From the NCBI RefSeq assembly GCF_001435815.1, contig NZ_AZFV01000010.1, forward strand, positions 33,687-97,686: a DNA stretch of 64,000 nt. Direction: 5' to 3'. The stretch comes from Companilactobacillus nantensis DSM 16982. Lineage in GTDB: Bacteria > Bacillota > Bacilli > Lactobacillales > Lactobacillaceae. A program made the position numbers and the translations under genes. Positions 46,189-55,496 of the stretch are shown in pieces. The notes under the pieces are model-generated. The model had not been told where the DNA came from. It ran no database searches and saw only the letters and a list, made by a program, of their open reading frames with translations. Numbering within the stretch: the stretch's first letter is position 1; each line of letters starts with the position of its first letter.

Positions 46189-46221
46189 AAAAATAAAGGC
46201 CTACCACTAGCCTTTATTTTT
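46189..46221. terminator. Hairpin terminator with a repeated loop sequence
   Basis: AAATAAAGGC paired with GCCTTTATTT. The segment GCCTACCACTA (46199-46209), spanning the arm and loop, recurs exactly at 46241-46251. T runs on both strands (eight on minus). The surroundings (46222-46667) hold no gene I can support. Confidence 0.65.
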
Positions 46222-46667
46222 GCGAGAAATTAAAATCAGAGCCTACCACTAACTCCGATTCCTAAGCAGTTGAGAAGGAGTACTACTTTTCAAAAAGGAT
46301 AACAATGAAAATATTGTTAGGTTTATACATCTCGCTTATATAACCAAATTAATTATAAGTCCAATATAAAAACATTTCTACAATTAAGGAAATATATTTT
46401 GATTAAAATAGCAATATATTAAAACAATTCACTTAATGGCATGCATTATTTTGTTGAGTTTGTGAAATCCACTGACACAAATTAGTTATCATGTCATAAT
46501 CTAGATATTGAGAATCTGTTGATTTCATATGAAATATTCAAAATAGTATAAGTATTTTATATAAAGTTGAAAGCATACGCCGATAAATATGAGGCATAAT
46601 GATGACAATAAATGAGAAGAATTGCATATGGGTTTCTAAGGTATTTTGATAGAAGGGTGGTAACATT

Positions 46668-46943
46668 TTGAAACAAGTTAAGGTTTCCAATGTTGAACGA
46701 GATAATTTTATTCGTTCCATTGAAGAGTCTGTTGGATCCTTCAATTTAGGTTCAGAAGGTTCGTTGATAGACTTGGTGTTTAAACAACTTAAACAATTTG
46801 AGTATAACGATAACCTTGAGGTTGAGTTGATTAATTTTCGACGTGAATTAATTAAATATGATATGGATACAGGTCATCGCCACAGTCGCGATGTTGAGGA
46901 ACTGTTATTTAAAATTAAAAATCGTAATTTACCATATATTTAA
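46668..46943 (+). CDS. Small hypothetical helical protein
   Basis: 91 residues, not recognised. Mostly alpha-helical and charged (VERDNFIRSIEESVG, LIDLVFKQLKQFEYN, DVEELLFKIKNRN), without membrane segments. The TTG start at 46668 has AGAAGGGTGG upstream, and a terminator follows at once. Its size and helical make-up recall bacteriocin immunity proteins, but no signature of that family is clear and no bacteriocin gene is near. Confidence 0.6.
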   Translation: MKQVKVSNVERDNFIRSIEESVGSFNLGSEGSLIDLVFKQLKQFEYNDNLEVELINFRRELIKYDMDTGHRHSRDVEELLFKIKNRNLPYI

Positions 46944-46948
46944 TATAA

Positions 46949-46981
46949 TGTAGGAATATTTAATTATTCCTGCATTTTTTT
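46949..46981 (+). terminator. Terminator of the 91-residue protein gene
   Basis: ATGTAGGAATA paired with TATTCCTGCAT, then a T run. Confidence 0.85.
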
Positions 46982-47017
46982 ATTTTTAAGATGATATTAT
47001 GATTTTGAGGTGATTAA

Positions 47018-47770
47018 ATGACAAAAATTTATCAACAAATGATTCAAGATGTTCCTATTTTAGAAGTTACACCTGAAGAACCATTTCACAAACAATTGCC
47101 GTTAGTCATTTTTTATCACGGCTGGCGCTCTAGTAAAGAACTAGTTTTGACCCAAGCTCGAAAATTAGCACAAAAAAATATCCGAGTTGTCTTACCCGAT
47201 GCTATGAATCATGGGCAAAGAATCACAGATATTTCGTCAATTCCATCATTTACTTTTTGGAATAGCATTCAAGGAAATTTATCCGAATTTTCTTTGATCA
47301 GAGATTATTACAAGGATAAGGATTTGATCAAAGATGGAAAAATTGGAGTTGGCGGTTACTCTATGGGTGGCATGACGACTGGTGCTTTGTTGACAGCTCA
47401 TCCGGAAATCACTGCAGCCGCCATTATTATGGGGACACCTGATTTAGCTTTGTATGCCAAGTTAGTTCGTCAAGATGCCAAACGTCGGGGAATTTATGTG
47501 CCTGAAGATTTAGAAAAGTTGACTGGCTGGATCAATGATTATGATTTGAGTCAGCATCCGGAAAAAATCAATCATCGTCCACTGTTATTTTGGCATGGTA
47601 CTAATGACTATCGGATTCCTTATCGGCAATCGAAAGACTTCTTTGATCGAGTTCATGGTGAAAGTTATGCTGACCAAGTGGCTTTTATTACTGGTTATAA
47701 AGCAGGACATTTAGTTGAAACACGATTGATGGATAAGGTGGCTAATTTCTTCGAGTATTATTTAGAGTAG
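47018..47770 (+). CDS. Alpha/beta hydrolase (esterase/peptidase-like)
   Basis: A 250-residue cytoplasmic hydrolase. An oxyanion strand FYHGWRSSKE is followed by the nucleophile elbow GGYSMGGMTTGA (Ser of GxSxGG), an acid in WHGTNDYRIPY and the catalytic His in AGHLVE. It resembles the YitV/prolyl-oligopeptidase-like esterases of Firmicutes. The substrate is unknown. GAGG precedes the ATG. Cloverleaf copy L begins 10 bp after the stop. Confidence 0.88.
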   Translation: MTKIYQQMIQDVPILEVTPEEPFHKQLPLVIFYHGWRSSKELVLTQARKLAQKNIRVVLPDAMNHGQRITDISSIPSFTFWNSIQGNLSEFSLIRDYYKDKDLIKDGKIGVGGYSMGGMTTGALLTAHPEITAAAIIMGTPDLALYAKLVRQDAKRRGIYVPEDLEKLTGWINDYDLSQHPEKINHRPLLFWHGTNDYRIPYRQSKDFFDRVHGESYADQVAFITGYKAGHLVETRLMDKVANFFEYYLE

Positions 47771-47779
47771 GTGGGAGTG

Positions 47780-47955
47780 CCGCAGGCAGGAGCAATAATT
47801 TTTTTGCTGCTGTGGGGACCGACTGGAGCCAAGGTCTCCAGTCTCGATTTTGAGCCTTGCAAAAACCGCAAGTCTCAAAACTCGTCCCGTGGTGTAAAGG
47901 CTAAAGCCTTAACGCCACCTGCACTGCTGCAAAAAATTATTGCTCCTGCCTGCTA
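47780..47955 (-). repeat. Cloverleaf element, copy L
   Basis: Reverse orientation. P1 is GGCAGGAGCAATAATTTTT against AAAATTATTGCTCCTGCC. P4 is ACTGGAG / CTCCAGT. P3 has ACTTGCG / GCAAGGC. It lies between two convergent genes, the esterase and the MFS gene. Confidence 0.85.
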
Positions 47956-48031
47956 GTTGGTTGGTTATATGATGGTTATTGTTTTAAATCTTTTTGATAT
48001 AAACCCAAAATGGAATAAGACTATTACAGTT

Positions 48032-48078
48032 AAAAAGCTCCTATTAAAAAATAATTGAATTTTTTAATAGGAGCTTTT
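48032..48078 (-). terminator. Terminator of the MarR/MFS unit
   Basis: A 19-bp perfect stem (AAAAGCTCCTATTAAAAAA and its complement), rich in A/T at the ends, works on either strand. Confidence 0.85.
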
Positions 48079-48093
48079 ACTATAGAGCCATTA

Positions 48094-49464
48094 TTATTTT
48101 GCTGCTTTAAATAAGATAAATAAATTAATCAAACCAAGGATAACTAAAACGATAAAAGCATGTTGTGTCCCGATGGCTGTTGCTGTGGCGGTGCTTAGAT
48201 GAGTGTTGCTTTGACTTTGGGCGATAATGGCTGCCACGATTGAGGTTCCGGTTGCTCCGGCGAACTGTTGTAATGTGGTTAAAACGGCATTTCCGTCGGC
48301 TTGATTTTTATCTGATAAGTATTTCAATCCGTTGGTCATAATATTTCCGGATGATAATCCCATACCAAACATGTAGAGGATATATGTCCAGATGATCATG
48401 TTGTTGGTCAAATGCATGCTGAAAATGGCGAATAGGATTAGGGAAATATCAGCACAAGTTACACCGAATAAAATTGGTCGTCTTGCACCTAGTTCGTCAA
48501 GAATTTTACCACCTAGTGGCGCTAGAATGGCACCAACGACACCGGCTGGGAAGACTGCTAAACCGGCGATGGTTGCTGAACCATGATTTACTAGTTGAAT
48601 ATAATTTGGCAAAATAAAGGCAAATCCTAGGGATAAAATTTGGAAAATAAAGAAACTTAGGACATGACTGCTGAAGTGAATGTTTTTCAAAACGTTTAAA
48701 TTAATAATTGGTTCATCAATTTTGGTTGAGCGCATAACGAAACTGACTAAACCGATAATTCCAATCAAAAAGGCGAGGATAACAATTAGATTGGGATTGC
48801 TCATATTACTGAATCCAAAAATTAAACCGGAAAAGGTTAATATCAAACTGATTAAACTGAGAAAATCAAACTTGGTTTTCTGAATCGGGCTTTTTTGGTG
48901 AATATTTTTAATACCTAGGAAAAATGAAATAATTAAAATTGGTAATAAAATGACGAAAATATAACGCCAACCGAATGAATTAATTACTAGACCACCGAAT
49001 GTTGGTCCGATGGCTGGAGCAACGGCAGTAATTAAAGTACCAATTCCCATCATGAAACCAATTTTTGATTCAGGTACATTTTCTAAAATAATGTTGAACA
49101 TTAGTGGCAAGGCGATACCTGTTCCTAAACCTTGGATAACTCGTCCCAATAGTAGAATTGGAAAAGTCGGTGCAATGGCATCAACAATAACACCACAGAT
49201 GAAAAATAAGTTAGCAAAAATAAAAAGTGCTTTAGTTTTGAAATTCTTTTTGAAAAATGATGATAGGGGAACAACGATAGCAACGATTAACAAATAGATT
49301 GTTGTCATCCATTGAACGGTTGAAGTAGTTACGTTGAACTCTTTCATCAAGGTGGGGAATGAAATATTCATGGATGTTTCGACGATTACCCCACAAAAGG
49401 ACATTAATCCTGTGGCTATGACAGCTAGCAGAACGCGCACAGGAATCTTTTCTGATTTTGGCAT
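48094..49464 (-). CDS. MFS multidrug transporter, DHA2 type
   Basis: A 456-residue membrane protein with about 14 hydrophobic segments. It begins RVLLAVIATGLMSFCGVIVETSMNISFP, broken here as the first helix, with WMTTIYLLIVAIVVPLSSFF (motif D region) and GRVIQGLGTGIALPL (antiporter motif C region at helix 4-5). It belongs to the EmrB/QacA proton-antiporter family that expels drugs. It overlaps the marR gene by a few bases, so the two are one regulated unit. Confidence 0.9.
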   Translation of the reverse strand: MPKSEKIPVRVLLAVIATGLMSFCGVIVETSMNISFPTLMKEFNVTTSTVQWMTTIYLLIVAIVVPLSSFFKKNFKTKALFIFANLFFICGVIVDAIAPTFPILLLGRVIQGLGTGIALPLMFNIILENVPESKIGFMMGIGTLITAVAPAIGPTFGGLVINSFGWRYIFVILLPILIISFFLGIKNIHQKSPIQKTKFDFLSLISLILTFSGLIFGFSNMSNPNLIVILAFLIGIIGLVSFVMRSTKIDEPIINLNVLKNIHFSSHVLSFFIFQILSLGFAFILPNYIQLVNHGSATIAGLAVFPAGVVGAILAPLGGKILDELGARRPILFGVTCADISLILFAIFSMHLTNNMIIWTYILYMFGMGLSSGNIMTNGLKYLSDKNQADGNAVLTTLQQFAGATGTSIVAAIIAQSQSNTHLSTATATAIGTQHAFIVLVILGLINLFILFKAAK

Positions 49465-49889
49465 TAAATGTTATCTCCATTGGTATAGAATTTAAGAATT
49501 TTTTCAAAAGTCGCAATTTCGTCTTTAGAAAAGTTTTCTTCGAGTATTTCTTGTTGGCGTTTCATAAATTGATTGATATCTGTTTCTAAACTATGCGACT
49601 TTTCAGTCAGATAAACTGATTTTTGGCGTGCATCAGATTTGGCAGATTGTCGCCGAATTAAGTCTCTTTTCTCCATTCTTTGAAGTAGAACGGTGGCAGT
49701 TGAACGTTGAATAAAGAATTCTTTTTCAATATCACGTTGCAATATTTCTTGGTCACCTTGGCGACTTAAATAGTCGATAATGGACATTTGCATCCAAGTC
49801 ATATCATATTTACGGGCGAAGAGATCAAAGCCTTTAGTGATTTGATTTGCGGCGACCTTTAACAGTCGATTTGTGTATTTTTTTGACAT
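49464..49889 (-). CDS. MarR family transcriptional regulator of the MFS gene
   Basis: A 141-residue winged-helix regulator: IDYLSRQGDQEILQRDIEKEF, FIQRSTATVLLQRMEKRDLI (recognition helix) and SDARQKSVYLTEK (wing). ATG 49889 follows TGAGG; a TTG four codons earlier is less likely. It is upstream of and overlaps the MFS gene, and a dyad lies in its promoter region. A repressor of the efflux gene is the plain inference. Confidence 0.92.
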   Translation of the reverse strand: MSKKYTNRLLKVAANQITKGFDLFARKYDMTWMQMSIIDYLSRQGDQEILQRDIEKEFFIQRSTATVLLQRMEKRDLIRRQSAKSDARQKSVYLTEKSHSLETDINQFMKRQQEILEENFSKDEIATFEKILKFYTNGDNI

Positions 49890-49914
49890 ACTGAACCTCA
49901 ACTTTTATACAAAT

Positions 49915-49930
49915 CGTTAGTTGACTAACG
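49915..49930. promoter_or_regulatory. MarR operator
   Basis: CGTTAGT-TG-ACTAACG is a perfect 7-bp dyad with a 2-bp centre, 26 bp before the marR start. It fits the size and position of a MarR box, so autoregulation is likely. Confidence 0.75.
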
Positions 49931-49999
49931 TTTTGTTATCATACACCATTTTTTTGTAAATTCAAAGAGTTTATGAGGTTTTAGAAGAATGGTATTCAA

Positions 50000-50030
50000 A
50001 AAGGACCAGATAAATTTTTCTGGTCCCTTT
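50000..50030 (-). terminator. Terminator after copy M on the minus strand
   Basis: AAAGGACCAGA paired with TCTGGTCCCTTT, with five T on the minus strand. It would end the transcript of the acyl-CoA ligase gene after it has passed through copy M in antisense. Confidence 0.75.
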
Positions 50031-50163
50031 AAGTGGGTGTAAATATTCGTTTTTGAACTGAATTTATTAGATTATAAAGTTTAAAAGATTCAAAACATAC
50101 TTTAAGTCTTGGTAATCAAAATTAACCAATCTAAACAGTAATACTCCAATTTAAAGAATAAAC

Positions 50164-50342
50164 TAGCCGGAAGAAACAAGAATTTAGATCGCTGTGAAAG
50201 TGGCGTTATGGCTTTAGCCATTACACCACGGGACGAGTTTTGAAATTCGCGTACTTTTCGAAGTTCAAAATCGAGATTGAAGACCGTTTTTTGACTTCAA
50301 TCGGTCCCCACAGCGACCTAAATTTCTTGTTTCTGTAGGCGG
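50164..50342 (+). repeat. Cloverleaf element, copy M (long-flank subfamily)
   Basis: P1 is AAACAAGAATTTAGATCGC against GCGACCTAAATTTCTTGTTT. P4 is ATTGAAG / CTTCAAT around a long loop ACCGTTTTTTGA. The upstream flank (about 50075-50163) and the right flank GGCCTATTATCAT match copies I and Q. Confidence 0.85.
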
Positions 50343-50376
50343 CCTATTATCATTCTTCCATATTTAACTTTTAGTT

Positions 50377-51834
50377 TTAAATAACCCGATATTGTAAGTT
50401 TAACAACCGATTTCTCAAGATTTTGCCATTAGTTGATTTAGGAAATTTATCAATCAGTCGGAATTCGGTCGGAACTTGATAATCAATTAGATTATGTTTC
50501 CCAAATTCATTTAAACTTTCGCTAGTTAAAAAGGCGTTATCCTGTGTCGTCAAATAAGCAATGGGAACTTCCTTACCATCTTGATCATCAATGCCAACGA
50601 CACAAATATCAATGATTCCGTTGATACTGTGATAAATATTTTCAACTTCTTCGGGATAAATGATTTCATTATGTGAATGAATCAAGTCGGCTTGACGTCC
50701 CTTGATATAGAGAAAGTTGTCGTCATCTAAGTAACCAACATCGCCTGTTTTGAAAAAGCCATCTTCAGTGAATCTTTGTTGATATAGTTCATGATTATTA
50801 AGATAGCCAACAGCGACGGTTGGTGATTTAACTTCGATGTTACCGATATTATCTTGGTTGATATTAGTGATCCGAATTTGCGTAGTGAAGAATGGTTGTC
50901 CGCAAGAACCAGTTTTAATTTCGGCGTCATTGAAGTTCAATGCTGAAATATTAGAAGTGGTTTCGGTCATGCCGTAAGATTGTAAAACCGGAATATCGAG
51001 CATATTGCAGCGCAACAAAGTCCAATTGTCGATTTGACCCGTTCCTAAGAAAATACATCTGAATTTATCGTTATAACGCTCACCTTTAGGCAAAGCATTC
51101 AATAATTCACGTAATCTTGTCGGAGTTAGAGAAATAATCGTAGCGTGTTCGTTGATTAAAACTTTATTGATGTGATCAATATCGAAACCGTCAATCAAAT
51201 AGACACCGATACCATAGATTAATGAACGCATGATAATAATAAAACCAGGCACGTTGAAAAGTGGCAATGACAATACCCAAGCGTCTTGTTTATTAATACC
51301 AAGGTTCAAAGCTGTACCAATGGCAGAGTAAAAGTAGTTTCCATACGTTAACATAACGCCTGTATCATGTTTGTCAGCGTTAGGAGTATAGAAAATAGCC
51401 GATACATCTTGTTCATTAAATTCAGTTAACGGTTGATAACTGTAATTCTTTTTCAGACTCAAAATATCGGACATCATCGTTTTAGACCAAACTATTTGAT
51501 CGAGTTCAGTTTTATTAACAGAATCACTAATTAAGATTGTTTTGGGTTGGCAATCGTTTATTTGATAGCGCAAAGTTTCTTGAGGTAGTTCGGTATCAAG
51601 GAAAATAGTTCGTGCTCCCAACTGTTGAAGTGCTAAAATGGCAACGTAGCCATTAAAACAATTATCAGAAAATAAAGCGACGGGGTCATTTTGGCGAATA
51701 CCGCTGGCAAATAATTTACTAGCAAATAGCTGAACTGTCGAATTGAGTTCACTGAAAGTAAAATCCGCGTGTTCAAGAATCAATGCGATTTTATCTGGAT
51801 CGAGTTTTGCACGTTTGACTAACCAATTTTCCAA
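50377..51834 (-). CDS. Acyl-CoA synthetase-like AMP-binding protein
   Basis: A 485-residue member of the adenylate-forming (ANL) family, of the fatty-acid/o-succinylbenzoate-CoA ligase shape. Later motifs are intact: QSYGMTETT, TGDVGYLDDD, IKGR, and a C-terminal KSTNGKILRNRL with the catalytic lysine. However, the P-loop, usually YTSGTTGKPKGVMLTH, reads YTPNADKHDTGVMLTY, so the phosphate-gripping Ser/Thr/Gly residues are gone. Activity is therefore uncertain. It diverges from a hot-dog thioesterase 110 bp away. Together they suggest acyl-CoA or acyl-adenylate handling. Confidence 0.82.
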   Translation of the reverse strand: MENWLVKRAKLDPDKIALILEHADFTFSELNSTVQLFASKLFASGIRQNDPVALFSDNCFNGYVAILALQQLGARTIFLDTELPQETLRYQINDCQPKTILISDSVNKTELDQIVWSKTMMSDILSLKKNYSYQPLTEFNEQDVSAIFYTPNADKHDTGVMLTYGNYFYSAIGTALNLGINKQDAWVLSLPLFNVPGFIIIMRSLIYGIGVYLIDGFDIDHINKVLINEHATIISLTPTRLRELLNALPKGERYNDKFRCIFLGTGQIDNWTLLRCNMLDIPVLQSYGMTETTSNISALNFNDAEIKTGSCGQPFFTTQIRITNINQDNIGNIEVKSPTVAVGYLNNHELYQQRFTEDGFFKTGDVGYLDDDNFLYIKGRQADLIHSHNEIIYPEEVENIYHSINGIIDICVVGIDDQDGKEVPIAYLTTQDNAFLTSESLNEFGKHNLIDYQVPTEFRLIDKFPKSTNGKILRNRLLNLQYRVI

Positions 51835-51945
51835 AATATGACCTCTTTTCGTTTAGAAATTTGATACGATTGAAATACTATATATGATTGTAAAACATAA
51901 TTTGAGTGAATTTTTACTAATTATTGAAAAAAACTGAGGTATGAA

Positions 51946-52314
51946 ATGAGTTTATTAAGCGATATGGGAATAGAAGTTGTCGAAAAGGGCAAACACAAGG
52001 TTGTTTTGGAAATGGAGTTAACACCAGAACATCTTGAAATGGAAAAAAACAAAGTTGGCAGTATTAATGCAATGCTTTCGGAAACAGCTGCCAGTATCGG
52101 AGCCAATTTGAATCTTGAACAAGACGATTCTGCTGCTATCACAGGTGTGAATGTTCACAACTTGAATTCATTTAAGCTGGGCAAGTTAGTGGTTGAAGCT
52201 ATTTCAGTTCGTAACGGGGAAAACGTTCAAACTTGGCAGGCCACTACTCATTTTGATAAGAGTGCAATTGCTAACGGTTTGAGTATCGTAATGTTAAAAA
52301 AAATCCAGATCTAG
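51946..52314 (+). CDS. PaaI-type hot-dog thioesterase
   Basis: A 122-residue single hot-dog domain (GSINAMLSETAASIGANLNL helix, then AAITGVNVHNLNSF). The helix position shows Glu in SETAAS, as for 4-hydroxybenzoyl-CoA-type PaaI thioesterases. It probably cleaves a CoA thioester; given its divergent ligase neighbour it may act on the same acyl group. GAGG precedes the ATG. Its stop overlaps that of the convergent gene. Confidence 0.88.
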   Translation: MSLLSDMGIEVVEKGKHKVVLEMELTPEHLEMEKNKVGSINAMLSETAASIGANLNLEQDDSAAITGVNVHNLNSFKLGKLVVEAISVRNGENVQTWQATTHFDKSAIANGLSIVMLKKIQI

Positions 52315-52832
52315 CCACGGTAGATTCTGGAGTTAATAATTTCGAAGAAGGCTAAGATGATTAAGCTTAATCCGAATAATTGATAAATAAAAATAATTGT
52401 TTTTGAAGGGTTCAGGATAAACACAATACCTGCCAGCATCAAAAGTGCTGAATAAAAGTAGTCCAGGTATGGTGTTACCGGAACCCTTTTTGTCATCTCA
52501 TGAGAATCACGATATTGGTTGATACCGTTGACTAGAAGGATAATACCCAAAACTGGTGGCACAAGCGGAACTAGCAAACGGGCAAAGAGCAGGACAGCTA
52601 AAGCCAAAAATAATTCCCCAACACCTAGACCGACCGCAATATTATTTTCCCCGGTTGTTCGTCGAATACTAAGCCCATCGAAAATTGATAGAATCCCATA
52701 AATAGCAATGTAACTAGATACAATATAAATAACGATGTCAAAACTTTTAATCGGTTCAATGACAATCAAAATACCTGCAACAAGCAGGAAGATAAAACGT
52801 AACCAACGGTAAAGTTGGAATTGTCTAACCAT
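52311..52832 (-). CDS. HdeD-like (DUF308) membrane protein
   Basis: A 173-residue membrane protein with six hydrophobic segments in a DUF308 repeat layout (AGILIVIEPIKSFDIVIYIVS in the first repeat, then AGIVFILNPSKTIIFI in the second). This family is linked to acid stress in enterobacteria; the function here is unknown. It converges on the thioesterase with overlapping stops, with no terminator between. Confidence 0.85.
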   Translation of the reverse strand: MVRQFQLYRWLRFIFLLVAGILIVIEPIKSFDIVIYIVSSYIAIYGILSIFDGLSIRRTTGENNIAVGLGVGELFLALAVLLFARLLVPLVPPVLGIILLVNGINQYRDSHEMTKRVPVTPYLDYFYSALLMLAGIVFILNPSKTIIFIYQLFGLSLIILAFFEIINSRIYRG

Positions 52833-52864
52833 TTTTTAACTCCCCCAATAATAACTTTGTGTTT

Positions 52865-53048
52865 GCCGTCTCCAGAACCGAGAAAAGCTTAAACTGGCTG
52901 TGCGGACCGGATCGAGCCAAGGTCTCGCTCCTCGGTTTGAAGCCTTGCAAGCAAGTCTCCAAACACGCCCGGTGCTGTAAGGCCGAAAAAAGCACTCGAC
53001 CTAACACCACTTTCACTGCCAGTTAAGCTTTCTCGGTTCTTCCGACTA
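52865..53048 (-). repeat. Cloverleaf element, copy N (diverged)
   Basis: Reverse orientation. P1 is CCGAGAAAAGCTTAAACTGG against CCAGTTAAGCTTTCTCGG. P3 and P2 are the most divergent in the window (P3 core GCCTTGCAAGCAAGTC; P2 GGTGCTGTAAGGCCG with an extended loop). P4 keeps ACCTTGG (ATCGAG... core). Head-to-head with copy O, 120 bp away. Confidence 0.7.
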
Positions 53049-53168
53049 TTTTATTTTATGAATTCATTTTTCTATAACTTGATATGTATCTAATGATTAA
53101 AAGGTTCTAAATAGTCTTTAAGTATCGATACTCTAATAATTCAGAAAATTAAAAAGCAACAAATAAAC

Positions 53169-53347
53169 TAGCCGGAAGGAACAAGAATTTAGGTCGCTGT
53201 GCAGGTGGCGTTATGGCTTCAGCCATTACACCACGGGACGAGTTTTGAAACTCGCGGTTTATGCGAGGTTCAAAATCGAGATTCGAGACCGTTCTTTGGC
53301 TCGAATCGGTCCCCATAGCGACCTAAATTACTTGTTCCTGGAGGCGG
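53169..53347 (+). repeat. Cloverleaf element, copy O (long-flank subfamily)
   Basis: P1 is GAACAAGAATTTAGGTCGC against GCGACCTAAATTACTTGTTC. P2 is GGCGTTATGGCTTCAGCCA. P3 has ACTCGCG / GCGAGGT. P4 is ATTCGAG / CTCGAAT. An upstream flank (about 53090-53168, GGTTCTAAATAGTCTTTAAG onward) resembles I, M and Q. The pox gene starts 248 bp downstream. Confidence 0.85.
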
Positions 53348-53433
53348 CATTCCCAAAAACAAACACAATTTGTTAACTTATAAATACATAATACCAGAAA
53401 TGTCTTAAAATAAAATCACTGTTAGAAAAATAT

Positions 53434-53463
53434 TTCACAATCTTTCAAACTGGATTATATAAT
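53434..53463 (+). promoter_or_regulatory. Candidate pox promoter
   Basis: TTCACA (53434-53439), 18-bp spacer, TATAAT (53458-53463). The leader to the start is about 125 nt and contains ATCGCTTTCTTT (53547-53558), similar to half a cre site. Confidence 0.45.
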
Positions 53464-53594
53464 ATGACACTATATCAATGCTGGAGCAAATTTCTTTTAT
53501 TGTGAAAATATTGTGGTACGTTATATATGATGTTAAAAGATATCGCTTTCTTTAGCGGTAAATTTAAATAACGATGTGTTAGGAGACTGGTATT

Positions 53595-55319
53595 ATGGCT
53601 GTTCGTGCATCTGATAAAATGGTTGATGTTTTAGCAAAGTGGGGTGTAGATAATATCTATGGTCTGCCAGGGGATTCGGTTGATACGACGATTGATGCGT
53701 TATATCGTGCTCAAGATAAAATTACGTTTACGCATGTTTTGCATGAAGAGGTAGCGGCATTGTCTGCCGCAGCACATGCTAAATTAACGGGTAGATTAGG
53801 CGTCTGCTTGTCGATTGGTGGTCCGGGAGCGATTCACTTGTTGAATGGACTTTACGATGCCAAGATGGATCACGTACCAGTGTTGGCAATTCTGGGACAA
53901 GTACAATCAAAATTGCTCAATACGGACTTTTTCCAAGAAGTTGATACACATGTCTTGTTTGATGATGTAGCTGTTTACAACAAAATAATTATGGACCCAC
54001 AATCGTTACCACGGATTATGGATGAAGCTATCAGAACGGCTATTTCGAAAAAAGGTGTAGCTGTCTTGACGATTCCAGATGATATTCCTGATCACATGAT
54101 TAAAGATAATTTCACACCAAATGTCGATAATTTTCAAATGGAAAACTATAAGGTCGACGACAACCAAATCAAGCATGCTTTGGAACTAATCAAAATCCAC
54201 TCCAATCCGATTGTTTTAGCTGGTGTTGGTATCAAGCATGCTAAAAAAGAAATGAAGGAATTTATTGAGAAGTATAAAATTCCAATTATTTTAACAATGC
54301 CTGCCAAAGGATTAGTTGATGATGATCATCCATATAATTTAGGACAGCTTGGTAAATTGGGGACGAAACCTTCGTTTGAAATGATGCAAAAAGCTGATTT
54401 AGTCATCATGGTTGGGACAGATTATCCATATGCACCTTATTTGAATAAGAAAGTCGATGCTATCCAAATTGATGTTAACGCTGATCGATTAGGCAAACGT
54501 CGACATGTCAACCTTGCTATTCAAGCCGATGCTAAGGAAGCCTTGGCGCGTCTCAATGAATTAGGTGAAACTGTTAGCGAACGGCCTTATTTGGATGAAG
54601 CAATTAGTAAAATTGGACAATGGCGCAGTTGGATGCATGATGTTTATTCTAAGAAGCACCAAGGTGTCTTACCATCATTGATGTTCCACAATCTTAGTCA
54701 AAGCGCTCCTAGTGATACGATTTGGTCAATTGATGTCGGAACTTCAACAGCCTTTGGCGCACGTTTTCTAACAGCTAAATCCAGTCAAGATTACACAATT
54801 TCGGCATGGTTAGGAACAATGGGCTGTGCATTACCAGGTGCCATTGCTGCTAAAAAAGATTTCCCAGACCGTCCCGTTTATGCTGTAGCAGGTGATGGGG
54901 CCACAGCCATGGTCATGCAAGATTTTGCCACGGCCGTCAGATATAATTTGCCAATGTTGTATGTTGTTTTGAATAATAAATTATTGGCGTTTATCGAATA
55001 TGAGCAACAATCAGCTGGCCAACAAAATTACGGTATTAGTTTGCCAGAAATAGATTTTGCTAAAGTAGCTGAAGCTTGCGGTGGAATTGGCGAACGAATC
55101 ACAACTGATGAAGAATTCTCAGCAGCTATTAAGAAATACCGTCATCCTGAAAAGCCAGTATTGTTGGACGTGGCAGTGACAGATGAAGCTCCATTGCCAG
55201 GGAAAATTATGATGGACGAAGCTAAAGGATATGCTAAATTTGGCTTTGATCATTTAGTCGATAAGAAGTCATTACCAGAGTTACCACCAATGAAAGAAAT
55301 TCTACGTTCATTCTTATAG
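53595..55319 (+). CDS. pox: Pyruvate oxidase
   Basis: A 574-residue ThDP- and FAD-dependent enzyme: pyruvate plus phosphate plus O2 to acetyl phosphate, CO2 and H2O2. It starts with the POX/acetolactate-type PYR domain (GLPGDSVDTTIDAL, catalytic Glu in HVLHEEVAALSAA), has a central FAD domain and a C-terminal PP domain with the ThDP motif GDGATAMVMQDFATAVRYNLP. Length matches the lactobacillus enzyme. AGGAG precedes the ATG. It lets the cell gain ATP aerobically and yields peroxide. Confidence 0.92.
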   Translation: MAVRASDKMVDVLAKWGVDNIYGLPGDSVDTTIDALYRAQDKITFTHVLHEEVAALSAAAHAKLTGRLGVCLSIGGPGAIHLLNGLYDAKMDHVPVLAILGQVQSKLLNTDFFQEVDTHVLFDDVAVYNKIIMDPQSLPRIMDEAIRTAISKKGVAVLTIPDDIPDHMIKDNFTPNVDNFQMENYKVDDNQIKHALELIKIHSNPIVLAGVGIKHAKKEMKEFIEKYKIPIILTMPAKGLVDDDHPYNLGQLGKLGTKPSFEMMQKADLVIMVGTDYPYAPYLNKKVDAIQIDVNADRLGKRRHVNLAIQADAKEALARLNELGETVSERPYLDEAISKIGQWRSWMHDVYSKKHQGVLPSLMFHNLSQSAPSDTIWSIDVGTSTAFGARFLTAKSSQDYTISAWLGTMGCALPGAIAAKKDFPDRPVYAVAGDGATAMVMQDFATAVRYNLPMLYVVLNNKLLAFIEYEQQSAGQQNYGISLPEIDFAKVAEACGGIGERITTDEEFSAAIKKYRHPEKPVLLDVAVTDEAPLPGKIMMDEAKGYAKFGFDHLVDKKSLPELPPMKEILRSFL

Positions 55320-55381
55320 AATATTTATTATGATCATAATAGGAAATTATTAAGAAATATGATATAAATAATACTTAACGA

Positions 55382-55415
55382 AAAAGAACACCTCATAAAG
55401 AAGTGTTCTTTTTTA
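55382..55415 (+). terminator. Terminator of pox
   Basis: AAAGAACAC paired with GTGTTCTTT, then T residues. Confidence 0.85.
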
Positions 55416-55496
55416 ATGGAATTGATTATATTTTCTGATAGTGTTTTTCGTATAAAAATTAGTTAAGTTAAAATCCCTAAAATAAAAGAGTAAACC

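Noticed and set aside
46668..46943. Bacteriocin immunity protein
   Set aside because: Size and helices fit, but no family signature is seen and no bacteriocin or exporter gene is near.
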